This document shows positions 15,790 to 24,975 of a stretch of DNA of 64,000 nt, piece after piece. The stretch is taken from assembly GCA_036489445.1 (NCBI GenBank), contig DASXFV010000087.1, positions 1 through 64,000 on the forward strand, given 5' to 3'. Made by a program: the position numbers and the translations under genes. How positions within the stretch are numbered: the stretch's first letter is position 1; every line of letters starts with the position of its first letter. Source of the stretch: DAIDKA01 sp036489445. GTDB taxonomy: Bacteria; Pseudomonadota; Gammaproteobacteria; Steroidobacterales; Steroidobacteraceae. The notes below the pieces were generated by a model. That model had not been told where the DNA came from. It saw nothing but the letters and a program-made list of their open reading frames with translations, and ran no database searches.

Positions 15790-17107
15790 TCCGCGTCAAA
15801 ATAACATAGTCAATATTATTTCGACCGTTTCTTCGGCGAGAGGACGTAGTTCCAATCACCGTGAAAAGCATCGTGCACGATATTCAGGGCTGCGAGTGTG
15901 GCATTGCTGATTTTGATGCCCGTCGGATAAGTGCCGCGATCCAGCTCCGCTCGTATTCGCAAACCTTCCTGGGTTCTCGTGCTGCCGATCAACTTGATAA
16001 TGAGTTCGTGACTCACCAGCGGCCGACCCCGCCAGTTCTGAGTCATGTGACAGAACATCCGGTGCTCAATTTTGTTCCACTTGCTGGTACCGGGTGGAAG
16101 ATGGCAGACGTGGATCGGCATCTGTAGATTCACCGCCAAGGCTTGCAGCGCTACTTTCCACAAACGACATCGGCTGCTATTACTACCGCCTCCATCGGCC
16201 GTGATCAACAGTTGCTTGGCGTGAGGATAACGAGGGGCACCCATTTTCTTCCACCATCGGCCGATCGCCTGCACCGCTAACTGCGCCGTGTCGTGGTCGA
16301 TACCCACACTCACCCAACCCTCGTTCTGGCTCACATCATAGACGCCGTAGGGTGTGACCTTGCCTAACTCCTTATCTACGAAGTCATGGACCTTGACCTC
16401 TTCGGGTGCGCCCTTGGGCCGCCACTCGCGCCCGCCGTTCTTGAACTGGCCTACCAACTCCTTTTTCTTCGCATCCACCGAGATCACCGGCTCGCCGCGA
16501 CCCTGAAACTCTTCTACCGTGGTGTTGATATGCTCGAACTGCGCATTGCGGTCCGGGTGGGTTCCGCCTTCCTGCGTCTTGCGATTACCCTGCAAACTGT
16601 AGTGCGCCTCGTTCAACAGCCGCCCGACGCTACGGGGACTCAGCGCGTGGCCCTGACGCCTCAAGGCGTCGGCCAAATGGCTCGTGCTCAGGCAAGTCCA
16701 ACGCAGCGATGACATCGGGTCCCCCCGCGTCATCGGATCGATCAATTGCTCCAGCGCGGCGAATAACTCAGGGTCTGTCTCCCCCAGCTTCTTGCGGCCC
16801 CCACCAGGCTGGCGAATGCGGGCACTCACTGGCGCTCGTGGATGCTTCGCCCGCGCCGCCAACTCCATTGATCCCTTTTCAACCGTTACGCGCGACATAC
16901 CGATCGCGCTGCTCACCGCACTGACTCCCCCCCAGCCATAGGCTTCCGCCTCGCTCGCCGCCCACTGCCGACGCATGCGCTCGTCCATCAGCGGCGCCAA
17001 GCGTCGATACTTCGATTTGATTTGTTCGATAGCAGCCGCATCACGCATCGTGCTCAGCAGTTTCTCATACCACTCAATTACTTGTATATGTTATTCTGAC
17101 GCGAGTC
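15790..17107 (-). mobile_element. ISAzo13-family insertion sequence inside an integrase gene
   Basis: About 1.3 kb with imperfect terminal inverted repeats: GCGTCAAAATAACATAG from 15793 and, read inward from the other end, GCGTCAGAATAACATAT ending at 17102. A 7-bp direct repeat (CAAAGGA) flanks it. It holds one transposase gene on the minus strand. The element disrupts the integrase gene that lay here before. Both ends and the transposase look intact, so it may still be mobile. Confidence 0.75.
15816..17048 (-). CDS. ISAzo13-family transposase
   Basis: A full-length transposase of 410 residues. An N-terminal helix-turn-helix-like region (about 30-75) is followed by an RNase H-like catalytic region with the family-typical segments VISVDAKKKELVGQFKNGGR, LLITADGGGSNSSRCRLWK, and HVCHLPPGTSKWNKIEHRMF. 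These supply the three acidic residues (D in SVDAKKK, D in TADGGGSN, E in NKIEHRMF). It nearly fills its element and has no frameshift or stop, so it is probably active. Confidence 0.88.
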   Translation of the reverse strand: MRDAAAIEQIKSKYRRLAPLMDERMRRQWAASEAEAYGWGGVSAVSSAIGMSRVTVEKGSMELAARAKHPRAPVSARIRQPGGGRKKLGETDPELFAALEQLIDPMTRGDPMSSLRWTCLSTSHLADALRRQGHALSPRSVGRLLNEAHYSLQGNRKTQEGGTHPDRNAQFEHINTTVEEFQGRGEPVISVDAKKKELVGQFKNGGREWRPKGAPEEVKVHDFVDKELGKVTPYGVYDVSQNEGWVSVGIDHDTAQLAVQAIGRWWKKMGAPRYPHAKQLLITADGGGSNSSRCRLWKVALQALAVNLQMPIHVCHLPPGTSKWNKIEHRMFCHMTQNWRGRPLVSHELIIKLIGSTRTQEGLRIRAELDRGTYPTGIKISNATLAALNIVHDAFHGDWNYVLSPKKRSK

Positions 17108-17297
17108 CAAAGGAGAATGTACCACCATCGATCTGGCGCTCGATCGCCTCGAGCCGCTCGCGAGCGCGGCGCAGATTGGCCTCGGATGGAGGACGCCGAA
17201 TAGAGGGGCGGTATCGAACGCCTTCAAACATGAAATCGAATTGAATTCTGCCGTGGGGCGCTGCTGCGACACCCCCTGTAAACCACTTGCTGCCCAT
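17108..17297 (-). pseudogene. Phage-type integrase, N-terminal arm-binding fragment
   Basis: The minus strand from ATG at 17297 reads MGSKWFTGGVAAAPHGRIQF, then the arm DNA-binding domain typical of DUF3596-type integrases (FEGVRYRPSIRRPPSEANLR, ERLEAIERQIDGGTFSF). The frame is then cut by the insertion sequence and resumes at 15789. Before insertion this was a phage or island integrase reading leftward. The att site it once used is not identifiable here. Confidence 0.75.
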
Positions 17298-17369
17298 CCT
17301 GAACTCCAGGAAGCGTCAAAGAGGGAGAGCGGATCCGCGAAAATAGTAGCTAGTACCGCGACATGTTAA

Positions 17370-17552
17370 TTACGAAACATAATGTCGTTGTAATTTTCGA
17401 TCCGCATCCCGACGTGTGAACGTCCAGTCGCTGCCGCAGCGAGCGGCGTTGCGGCGCCTCTGCCACGCGGCTACTTCGCTCGCCAGGGCCGAGGGTTCGG
17501 CGGCACAGCGGGCCAGACACTGGCGCTGCAGCACACCGATCTCGATCTCGGC
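17370..17552 (-). pseudogene. IS630-type transposase remnant, C-terminal end
   Basis: The minus strand gives AEIEIGVLQRQCLARC, ALASEVAAWQRRRNAARC and DWTFTRRDADRKLQRHY before a TAA at 17370-17372. This is the typical C-terminal end of a second type of IS630 transposase, different from the one at the left edge. A stop codon directly precedes the fragment, so the rest is lost. It lies just upstream of the integrase remnant. Confidence 0.6.
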
Positions 17553-17610
17553 TCAGTTCGGTCTGCCGCATGCCTGATTCCTCCGGCTATCCAGGTATGC
17601 ACCATTATAC

Positions 17611-18210
17611 ATGTTCCGTTATTTATGCGTCATGATACTAGGCGCGGCTTACCAGCCCGTGTTGGACGAACGCTGCAGCCTTGGCATTCTGGCATCGTTG
17701 CCGGTCGAATTTCCGTCGCTGGTCAGCGAACGCGTGGATGAGATTCCCTTGGTCATGGTGGCGGCACCAAGTCACCCATTGGCCCGATTTCACGGCCGGA
17801 TCCCTAAACGCGAGTTGGCAAAGCACGTGCAGCTGGTTCTCACCGACCGGTCAAGCCTGTTAGCAGGCAAGGACTATGGCGTCTTCTCGCCGTCGACCTG
17901 GCGGCTCGCGGATCTTTCGACCAAGTACGCATTTCTCAGGGATGGCGTAGGCTGGGGCAGCATGCCTCGTCACATGGTGGAGTCCGACATTGCCCTGGGG
18001 AGCCTGGTGCTCCTCGATGTGCGCGGGGAATTCGGATTGACCATGTCTGCTCGTTACCGGGCGTCAGCGCCACCTGGGCCAGCGGGAAGATGGCTCATCG
18101 ACTACTTGAAGGGTTTGTCCGGCGATGTTCCCGAAACCCATGAATCCGACGACCTTCCGGCTTCCCCAAAGAACGTCCGCGCGTCGAGACGTTCGCCCAA
18201 TCGGGCGTGA
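17611..18210 (+). pseudogene. LysR-family regulator lacking its DNA-binding domain
   Basis: The frame encodes most of a LysR-type substrate-binding domain: CSLGILASLP, IPLVMVAAPSHPLARF, AKHVQLVLTDRSSL, FLRDGVGWGSMPRHMV and LGSLVLLDV. The N-terminal helix-turn-helix, the linker helix and the first part of the effector domain are missing, and the region upstream is transposon debris. The apparent start has no ribosome binding site. It is probably a dead fragment left by a deletion. Confidence 0.7.
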
Positions 18211-18372
18211 CACCCGACTGCAAATCTTCCGAGGCAGCGAAAAGGGGAAGTTCACTGCATCGAATTGGCTGCCCCAGCGCTGGGAACCTGATTCGGCTGC
18301 CCGATAGCGGAGTTTCCTCGCCCGACAACACTGCCGTATCCTGCACCGTCAGATAATCGACCGGAGAGGGTT

Positions 18373-18789
18373 ATGTCCCCGTCCACTCTTAAAGGCAGCT
18401 GTTTGTGTGGCGCCGTGAAGTATGAAGTGACCGGCGAGCCGAAGCGCTTCTACCACTGCCATTGCTCTCGGTGCCGCAAGGCGACGGGAACGGGTCACGC
18501 CTCGAATCTGTTCCTTCAGCCGGCCGCGCTCAAGTGGCTCAGTGGCGAAGAGCAGATCCTCGTGTTCAAGGTCCCTGAGGCCAAGCGATTTGCCAATACT
18601 TTCTGCGCAACCTGTGGCGGCCGGCTGCCGCGTCAAGCGAAGGACTCCGACATCGTCATGATTCCGGCCGGGTCGTTGGACGATGCGGCACCAATTAAGC
18701 CGCAGGCGAACATCTTCTCTGATTCACGTGCGAGCTGGTCCTGCACCGATGACGAATTACCTGTCTATCGGGAGTTCCCACCCCAGTAG
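18373..18789 (+). CDS. GFA/CENP-V-family protein (zinc-binding)
   Basis: A 138-residue protein of the glutathione-dependent formaldehyde-activating (GFA) fold. Zinc ligands are visible: GSCLCGAVKYEV, YHCHCSRCRKATGTGHAS and FCATCGGRLP. The family binds two zinc ions per monomer; a few members act on S-hydroxymethyl-glutathione, but most are uncharacterised. The start has GGAGAGG ahead of ATG 18373. It appears to be an intact, single-gene unit in a zone of decaying genes. Confidence 0.85.
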   Translation: MSPSTLKGSCLCGAVKYEVTGEPKRFYHCHCSRCRKATGTGHASNLFLQPAALKWLSGEEQILVFKVPEAKRFANTFCATCGGRLPRQAKDSDIVMIPAGSLDDAAPIKPQANIFSDSRASWSCTDDELPVYREFPPQ

Positions 18790-18856
18790 CGGTGCGAGTG
18801 CACGCCGGTAATCTGCCGCTGTGCATCATTGGTATGGAGGCTTGCGTCAGTGCGCA

Positions 18857-20320
18857 TTACTGGGGACCTGTCTTTTGCTGAGGTACACGGGGCATCGTGT
18901 GTACTTGCACTGGCGCCCCTGGCGGGGCTGCTGCCAGGGGCCATGGGAAGAAAAACCGATCACGCTGCGCCAAGGGTTCGAAGTCGATGGTCTTGCGGGC
19001 CACGTCAACATGCATGGGCTGTCCGGTGAAGGGGTTGGCGTAGCGAGCGCCCCCGTTCCAGGCGAACTGCGCGAGCTGCTCGTCATTCACATGCTGCAGA
19101 CGGGCCTGCAGTTCCAGCTCCACGATCCGGATCATCCCGTCCAGATCGCACATTGCATGCATGTACTCGATGCCCGTCGGTGCCGCGATGCCGGACAGGA
19201 TGTTGCCAATCGGGTTGTAGAGAACACCGCCTAGGCTCACGGCAGCGTGACTCTTGAATGCCGTCGCACCCGATAGGAATTTCGTACAGCCACCGCGGCT
19301 GAGCGCGATCTTTTCCGTGAGGACCCGCCACTGCGCGTTGAGAGTGGAATTGTATTTGATGAAATGAAACGACAGGCCGCCCATCGCCACCGATCCCCCA
19401 GAAGGAGTGGAGGACACCAGCTCTCGGGCATTCTTGGGATTCCTGAGATCCCCGATCATCGCCGCAAAGGCATCGAATTCCCGCCTCAGCGGCCCGACGA
19501 GCGAGCGCTCACCGTCAGTCAGTGGTGGAAGCACCGTGCTCAGCTGCGCATATTGGCCGTCGCTCAAGGGCTGCGTACGGACCAGATCGGATACCATCTC
19601 GAGACTGTCCAGCAGGCTGGCCGCCAGAATCATCTTGTCGATGAGCAGGATGTCCTGTTGCGCGAGCAGGCGGCGCGTAAAGGCGATATCAGGACCCAGC
19701 CGCGCGACCGCCTGCTGGATGTGCCCCGCATCGACCTGCAAGGCGATATCAGTCAGGAACAGGCGCTTGCCCAATATGAACGGCGACCAGGATGCAATCG
19801 GTGAGTTCTCGGTGAGCTGAACGGGGTTCTGCAGGCGCGTGTAGCCAGCCACACCGTTGTACCGATCCAAGAACAAGCGGTTGTCAGTGATCAGCCTGCG
19901 CAGATCTTCCGGATACGCGATTGCACGTTCGATGCAGTCTTCCGGTCTTCCCCGGCCTCCACACAGGCTGGCCCGGTTTCCGGCGAATGCCTGACGCACG
20001 ACCGGCACGGCATTGTCGAACGTAACGCCGAACTTGGCATCGGCCGTCCGGTGCGCCAGGTACCCGGCGTAGATCGCCCGTCCCTGCTGGTTGATGTTTT
20101 CCGCGTTAGTCGAGTCGAAAGCGAGGAGCGCGAAGAACAGATTGTCCTGCCGCGGTACCGCGTCATGGTGTCGTTGCAAGGCGTTGGTGATGCCGGAGTC
20201 CAGGGGCCGATCCGGAATGTTGATCAGATACCAGGCTGCCAGCGCGATCGCGAGCAGTAGTACGACTGCGAGGATCACCACCAAGAATACGAAGCCGCGC
20301 TGTCTGCGTAGGTTACTCAT
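18857..20320 (-). CDS. Inner-membrane-anchored protein of unknown function
   Basis: A 487-residue protein starting at MSNLRRQRG (ATG 20320), with one membrane helix (about 8-33, FVFLVVILAVVLLLAIALAA) and a large periplasmic region that is mainly helical. Four or more cysteines are scattered in the periplasmic part (e.g. SLCGGRGRPEDC and GGCTKF). The C-terminal end is Pro-rich. No family was recognised, though the combination of a single anchor and a long helical exodomain is seen in several uncharacterised proteobacterial proteins. It is divergent from the hydrolase remnant at 20350. Confidence 0.7.
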   Translation of the reverse strand: MSNLRRQRGFVFLVVILAVVLLLAIALAAWYLINIPDRPLDSGITNALQRHHDAVPRQDNLFFALLAFDSTNAENINQQGRAIYAGYLAHRTADAKFGVTFDNAVPVVRQAFAGNRASLCGGRGRPEDCIERAIAYPEDLRRLITDNRLFLDRYNGVAGYTRLQNPVQLTENSPIASWSPFILGKRLFLTDIALQVDAGHIQQAVARLGPDIAFTRRLLAQQDILLIDKMILAASLLDSLEMVSDLVRTQPLSDGQYAQLSTVLPPLTDGERSLVGPLRREFDAFAAMIGDLRNPKNARELVSSTPSGGSVAMGGLSFHFIKYNSTLNAQWRVLTEKIALSRGGCTKFLSGATAFKSHAAVSLGGVLYNPIGNILSGIAAPTGIEYMHAMCDLDGMIRIVELELQARLQHVNDEQLAQFAWNGGARYANPFTGQPMHVDVARKTIDFEPLAQRDRFFFPWPLAAAPPGAPVQVHTMPRVPQQKTGPQ

Positions 20321-20349
20321 ATATGAGAGTAATTGTCTATCTAAATTAA

Positions 20350-20735
20350 ATGTTTGTGATGCCGGATTGCACTGCAAACGTTGCCCGTTTTGACGTCGCG
20401 ACAAACCTCAGTAACCTGTCGGCTGTGACACGACTGACACCGGTTTCGATTCCCGTGAACAAAGATATCGCCGTTTCCGGGCTCACAACTGTTCCGAAGG
20501 CGACCCAAGCCTGCCTGATATTTGCACACGGCGCGGGCGCAGGCATCACCCATCCCTTCATGGTCGGCGTATGCGACGGACTTAGAGATTCGCGCCGCCC
20601 CGACGGTCGGATGACCTCGCAGTCACAGGCCGCGGTGCTCATGAACTCCATCCTGGACGCAGTCGCCGGCTGGATGCGTGATCTTGGAGAGTCCGCGCAG
20701 CGGAATATGGTTATCGATCAGGCGGAGATTCACTT
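20350..20735 (+). pseudogene. Alpha/beta-hydrolase (dienelactone-hydrolase-like) with internal deletions
   Basis: The frame contains the N-terminal part of a hydrolase related to the KANL3/Tex30 group (ACLIFAHGAGAGITHPFMVG), then jumps to GRMTSQSQAA (normally about 60 residues later, after the nucleophile region) and then to a C-terminal-like helix (MNSILDAVAGWMRDL). The catalytic serine motif and the Asp/His region are missing. The remaining peptide is too short to fold as a hydrolase. The frame then overlaps the start of the next, also broken, gene. Confidence 0.6.
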
Positions 20736-22270
20736 ATGGCAAAGCGACCAAAGGCCAACGCTGAGGACAGCCGTTCGAAATTCTTGCCGCAGTTAGGAGT
20801 CATGTGGCGGGCGCTGATTGAGTCACCTGTGCGCCACTCCTTGCTGTTGCTGGGAGGTCTGCTGATTGCCGTGGTGGCCGCAACATCTTTTGGGCAGATT
20901 CGCCTCAATGTCTGGAATAAGCCGTTCTACGATGCCCTATCCCATCGCGATCCGGACGAGTTTCTGCACCAACTCGGAGTTTTCGTAATGATTGCCGGCG
21001 CGTTGCTGGGCTTGAATGTGGCGCAGAAATTTCTGACAGAGACTCTGAAACTCAAGCTGCGCCAAGGACTCGTCAAGCCCTGTATGCAGGATCCGCATCC
21101 CTGCTGAGCTACTGGGCCGGGCACCAGCTCATCAGGCGCAATGCCGAGCGCTACCAGCGCGAATCCGAGCTTCGCCTCGCTCTCGTGCGTGTGAATGAGT
21201 ACGCAGATGCCATCTCGCTGGCGGCCGGGGAGGCCGATGAAGTGCGCCGCATCGAGAGGGATCTCGGGTCGGTGCTCGCAGCGACCTGGCGGCTGGTGCT
21301 GGGCCTGACTAATCTGACCTGGATCACGGCCGGCTATGGCTGGTTTACCCTTGTAGCGCCGATCATTGCAGCTGCGCCCCTCTATTTTTTCGGCAACCTG
21401 TCTTTCGGTGGGCTCATGATGGCCGCCGGCGCCTTTACCCAGGTACAGGGCTCACTGCGCTGGTTCGTCGACAATTTCAGTGTCATCGCTGACTGGCGCG
21501 CGACCTTGCTGCGCGTGGCCAATTTTCGCAGAGTCGTCACAGACATGGACTCATTGCACCACGTTGAAAGGCAGATTGCTTATGAAGAGGGAGCGGCCGA
21601 CGAATATGTGATCAGCAAACTTGAGATTGCCTCGCCCACAGGCGTCACCAAGGTCAAGGAAGCCAATGTACTGATAAAGCCTGGCGCGCGCGTACTTGTG
21701 GTGGGCGAGCCCGGTGCCGGAAAGACGCTGCTTTTCCGTGCCCTTGCCGGTCTCTGGCCCTGGGGCTCGGGCACCGTGAGGCGACCTAAAGGCCAAGGCA
21801 TTTATCACATGCCGCGCTCGGCTTACTGGCCTCCGGGCACCATGCGGGAAGCGCTTGCGTATCCATCTGAACCGAGCCAAATAAAGGATAAGACTTTCCG
21901 GGACGCGCTGACTGATCTGAACCTCAAGGATCTCGAGCCGGACCTGGACAAGGGCCGGCACTGGCGCGAGGAGCTCAATGAGGACCAATTAACGCGACTG
22001 GCGTTTGTTCGTCTGCTGATCCATCAGCCGTCCTGGATTCTCATAGACGAAGTGCTGGACTTCGTCGACGCCAGCTCCAGGGCGCTCATTACAGGAGTGC
22101 TCAGGAAACGCCTGAAGGGCAGTGCCGTTATTCAGATTGGCCGGCAGTTGCCGCACGACGGCCCCTTTCGCACGATCGTGCATTTGATCAACGACACGAC
22201 CGTGCGCAAATTGCCGCGCAGCAAGGGCAGGCGGGACGACAGGATCGGTGCATCGTCGGCTGGCAGGTGA
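20736..22270 (+). pseudogene. SbmA/YddA-type ABC transporter, internal deletion and frameshift
   Basis: The first part (20736-21090) encodes the N-terminal membrane region (LLLLGGLLIAVVAATSFGQI, NVWNKPFYDAL). At about 21080, after LKLRQGLV, roughly 85 residues found in relatives are missing, and the reading frame shifts; it resumes as LYAGSASLLSYWAGHQLIRR and runs to 22270. The ATPase part has a good Walker A (GEPGAGKTLL) and Walker B (WILIDEV). The ABC signature is degenerate: EELNEDQLTRLAF where LSGGEQQRLAF is usual. The family exports or imports peptides and vitamin-like compounds. With the deletion it cannot work. Confidence 0.7.
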
Positions 22271-22305
22271 AACCCTCATCCGCGCCAACAGTCTTATGGT
22301 CCGTT

Positions 22306-22360
22306 GTCACACCGGGTGACGATCAGGTTCCAAACGGGTCACATAGCAATCCGTGCGGAT
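22306..22360 (+). promoter_or_regulatory. Two inverted repeats upstream of the GntR gene
   Basis: GTCAC-ACCGG-GTGAC (22306-22320) and ATCCG-TG-CGGAT (22349-22360) lie 102 and 62 bases before the GntR start. Symmetric sites of this size are typical GntR-family operators, so one of them may be the autoregulatory site of the operon. Neither is matched to a known consensus. Confidence 0.35.
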
Positions 22361-22421
22361 CATATGAATATTAGTTGATTCCGTCGGCTGCAATGCGTCG
22401 CTAGTCTGTGGCGAACTCGTC

Positions 22422-23201
22422 ATGACAAGTGCCGCACGCGTGAAATCCGCTTCCTCCATTCTCTTCGAGCTGCCGCATGCGCCTTTGCATGCGCGCATCA
22501 AGCATGTGCTGCGCACCCGCATCCTGGATGGCACCTATGCGCCGCTTGCGCAGGTGCCGTCAGAAAGCATGCTCGGAGCGATGTTCGGCGTGAGCCGGAT
22601 CACGGTACGTCAGGCGCTCGCCAGCCTGCAGAAGGAAGGGCTGATCTTCACTCTGCAGGGCAAGGGCAGCTTCGTGTCGCGGCCGAAGGCATTCCAGAAT
22701 GTCAGTAACCTCATGGGTTTCGGCGAATCCATGTCAGCCATGGGTTATGAGGTGGTCAACCAGCTGCTGGATCTGAGATTCAGTGTTGCCGAGCCCTATG
22801 TGGCCCGGCGCCTGCAACTGGCCGCAGGCGCCACGGTGGCCGAGATCCGGCGCACACGGCTGCTGAATCGCGAGCCGGTATCCCTGGAGGTGACCTATGT
22901 GCCCGAAGCATTGGGCCGCCGGCTCGCGACTGCGGACCTGGTGACACGCGACATCTTCCTGATCATCGAAAACGATTGCGGTACGGTGCTGGGACACGCC
23001 GATCTCATGATCGATGCTGCGCTCGCAGACCGGGAGCTGGCACGCACGCTGCTGCTGGACGAGGGTGCGCCGGTGTTGCGCATCGAGCGGCTGACGCATG
23101 ATGCCCAGCGCCGGCCGATCGATTTCGAACATCTGTACTTCCGCGCAGATGCCTTTCAGTACCGCCTGCGGATCGATCGCCAGCGCCCGTCGCAGGGCTG
23201 A
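22422..23201 (+). CDS. GntR-family regulator, HutC/UTRA type
   Basis: A 259-residue regulator. A winged helix (about 20-90) has PSESMLGAMFGVSRITVRQA and LQKEGLIFTLQGKGSFVSRP; a UTRA ligand-binding domain (about 105-250) follows with VAEIRRTRLLNREPVSLEVT and LRIERLTHDAQRRPIDFEHL. HutC-type proteins are usually repressors released by a metabolite of the pathway they control. It ends three bases before the flavoprotein gene, and is the first gene of an eight-gene unit reading to 29695. It is probably an autorepressor sensing the imported compound or a product. Confidence 0.9.
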   Translation: MTSAARVKSASSILFELPHAPLHARIKHVLRTRILDGTYAPLAQVPSESMLGAMFGVSRITVRQALASLQKEGLIFTLQGKGSFVSRPKAFQNVSNLMGFGESMSAMGYEVVNQLLDLRFSVAEPYVARRLQLAAGATVAEIRRTRLLNREPVSLEVTYVPEALGRRLATADLVTRDIFLIIENDCGTVLGHADLMIDAALADRELARTLLLDEGAPVLRIERLTHDAQRRPIDFEHLYFRADAFQYRLRIDRQRPSQG

Positions 23202-23204
23202 GCC

Positions 23205-24965
23205 ATGCAAACACACGAACTCGAATACGACGTGGTCGTGGTCGGCGGCGGTACGGCTGGGCCCATGGCGGCCGTGAAGGCCAAGCAGGCAGATCCGAAG
23301 CTGCGTGTGCTGCTGCTGGAGAAGGCCAATGTCCGCCGCAGCGGCGCGATCTCCATGGGCATGGACGGACTGAACAACGCCATCATTCCCGGCCATGCGA
23401 CGCCCGAACAGTATGTGCGCGAGATCACCATCGCCAATGACGGCATCGTCAACCAGAAGACCTTGATGGCGTATGCGCAAAATAGTTTCGCGATGATCGA
23501 AGAACTGGACCGTTGGGGCGTACGGTTCGAAAAGGACGAGACCGGCGACTACGCCGTGAAGAAGGTCCACCACATGGGCAGTTACGTACTGCCGATGCCT
23601 AATGGGCATGACATCAAGAAGGTGCTTTACCGGCAGTTGAAGCGCGCCCAGGTCGAGATCACCAACCGAGTCGTCGCGACCCGCCTGCTGCTGAGCGGCG
23701 GCGCCGGTGGCCGGCGCGTCGTGGGTGTCATGGGGTTCGACTGCCGCACCGGTGACTTCTACGTCATCCGTGCGCGGGCCGTCGTGCTCAGTTGCGGGGC
23801 GGCCGGGAGGCTGGGTCTGCCGGCCTCCGGATATCTGTTCGGCACTTACGAGAATCCGACCAACGCCGGTGACGGCTATTCGATGGCTTACCACGCCGGC
23901 GCCGAGCTGTCGGGGATCGAATGCTTTCAGATCAATCCGCTGATCAAGGACTACAACGGTCCGGCCTGCGCCTATGTAACGGGGCCCTTCGGTGGTTACA
24001 CCACCAATGCCGAGGGCCAGCGCTTCATCGAGTGCGACTACTGGAGCGGGCAGATGATGTGGGAGTTCTACCAGGAGCTGCAAGGTGGCAAGGGCCCGGT
24101 GTTCTTGAAGCTCGATCATCTGGCCGAGGAGACCATCGCCACCATCGAACAGATCCTGCACACCAACGAACGACCCAGCCGCGGACGTTTCCATGCCGGA
24201 CGCGGCACCGATTACCGCGAGCGTATGGTCGAGATGCACATCTCGGAAATCGGTCTGTGCAGCGGACATTCGGCCTCCGGGGTCTGGGTGAATGAGGACA
24301 GCGAGACCACGGTGTCCGGTCTGCATGCGGCCGGCGATATGGCCTGCGTACCCCATAACTACATGCTGGGTGCGTTCGTGTACGGCCGGCTGGCCGGAGA
24401 GAGCAGCGCACGGTTCTGCGCCGGACATGCACTGGCGCCCGTGGAGGCGGCGCAGGTGGAACAGGAACGTCGGCGGATCTGGGCGCCGCTGCTCGCCGCA
24501 GACGGCCTGCCGCCGGCGCAGGTCGAATACAAGCTGCGCCGCATGGTCAATGACTACCTGCAACCGCCCAAGGTCACGCGAAAAATGGAGTTGGGTCTGG
24601 AGCGATTTGAGGCCATGCAGGAGGACCTGGCGCATCTGAAGGCCCGCGATGCGCACGAATTGATGCGTGCGCACGAAGTGCACGCGATTCGCGATTGCGC
24701 GGAGATGGCGGCCCGCGCCTCGCTGTTCCGCACCGAGAGCCGCTGGGGCCTGTATCACGCACGCGTGGATTTCCCGCGGCGCGATGATGCAGAGTGGTTC
24801 TGCCACGTGCAACTGCATCGCAACGCACGTGGCGAGATGACGTGCTTCAAGCGGCCCATCGAGCCCTACATCGTACCGATCGCCGCAACCGACCGCGGTG
24901 CCTACGGACAATTGCGCTTCAATGCCGCCGCGGGGCCCACGCGTGCCGTCGCCGGCCAGGTTTGA
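23205..24965 (+). CDS. AprA-like flavoprotein (fumarate reductase/APS reductase family)
   Basis: A 586-residue flavoprotein with an N-terminal FAD-binding motif (VVVGGGTAGPMAAV, about 11-24) and, near the flavin, RRSGAISMGMDGLNN, close in pattern to the AprA alpha subunit of dissimilatory APS reductase. It also has the NPTNAGDGYSMAYHAGAEL segment and a C-terminal FAD contact region (VSGLHAAGDMACVPHNYMLG). The helical C-terminal domain of the family follows (450-560). The next gene is an AprB-like ferredoxin, so the pair forms a likely two-subunit redox enzyme. Whether it acts on an adenylyl sulfur compound, another sulfur compound or a carbon substrate cannot be told; key active-site residues need an alignment. 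Annotations such as fumarate reductase are misleading here. Confidence 0.82.
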   Translation: MQTHELEYDVVVVGGGTAGPMAAVKAKQADPKLRVLLLEKANVRRSGAISMGMDGLNNAIIPGHATPEQYVREITIANDGIVNQKTLMAYAQNSFAMIEELDRWGVRFEKDETGDYAVKKVHHMGSYVLPMPNGHDIKKVLYRQLKRAQVEITNRVVATRLLLSGGAGGRRVVGVMGFDCRTGDFYVIRARAVVLSCGAAGRLGLPASGYLFGTYENPTNAGDGYSMAYHAGAELSGIECFQINPLIKDYNGPACAYVTGPFGGYTTNAEGQRFIECDYWSGQMMWEFYQELQGGKGPVFLKLDHLAEETIATIEQILHTNERPSRGRFHAGRGTDYRERMVEMHISEIGLCSGHSASGVWVNEDSETTVSGLHAAGDMACVPHNYMLGAFVYGRLAGESSARFCAGHALAPVEAAQVEQERRRIWAPLLAADGLPPAQVEYKLRRMVNDYLQPPKVTRKMELGLERFEAMQEDLAHLKARDAHELMRAHEVHAIRDCAEMAARASLFRTESRWGLYHARVDFPRRDDAEWFCHVQLHRNARGEMTCFKRPIEPYIVPIAATDRGAYGQLRFNAAAGPTRAVAGQV

Positions 24966-24975
24966 GGAGAATTCA

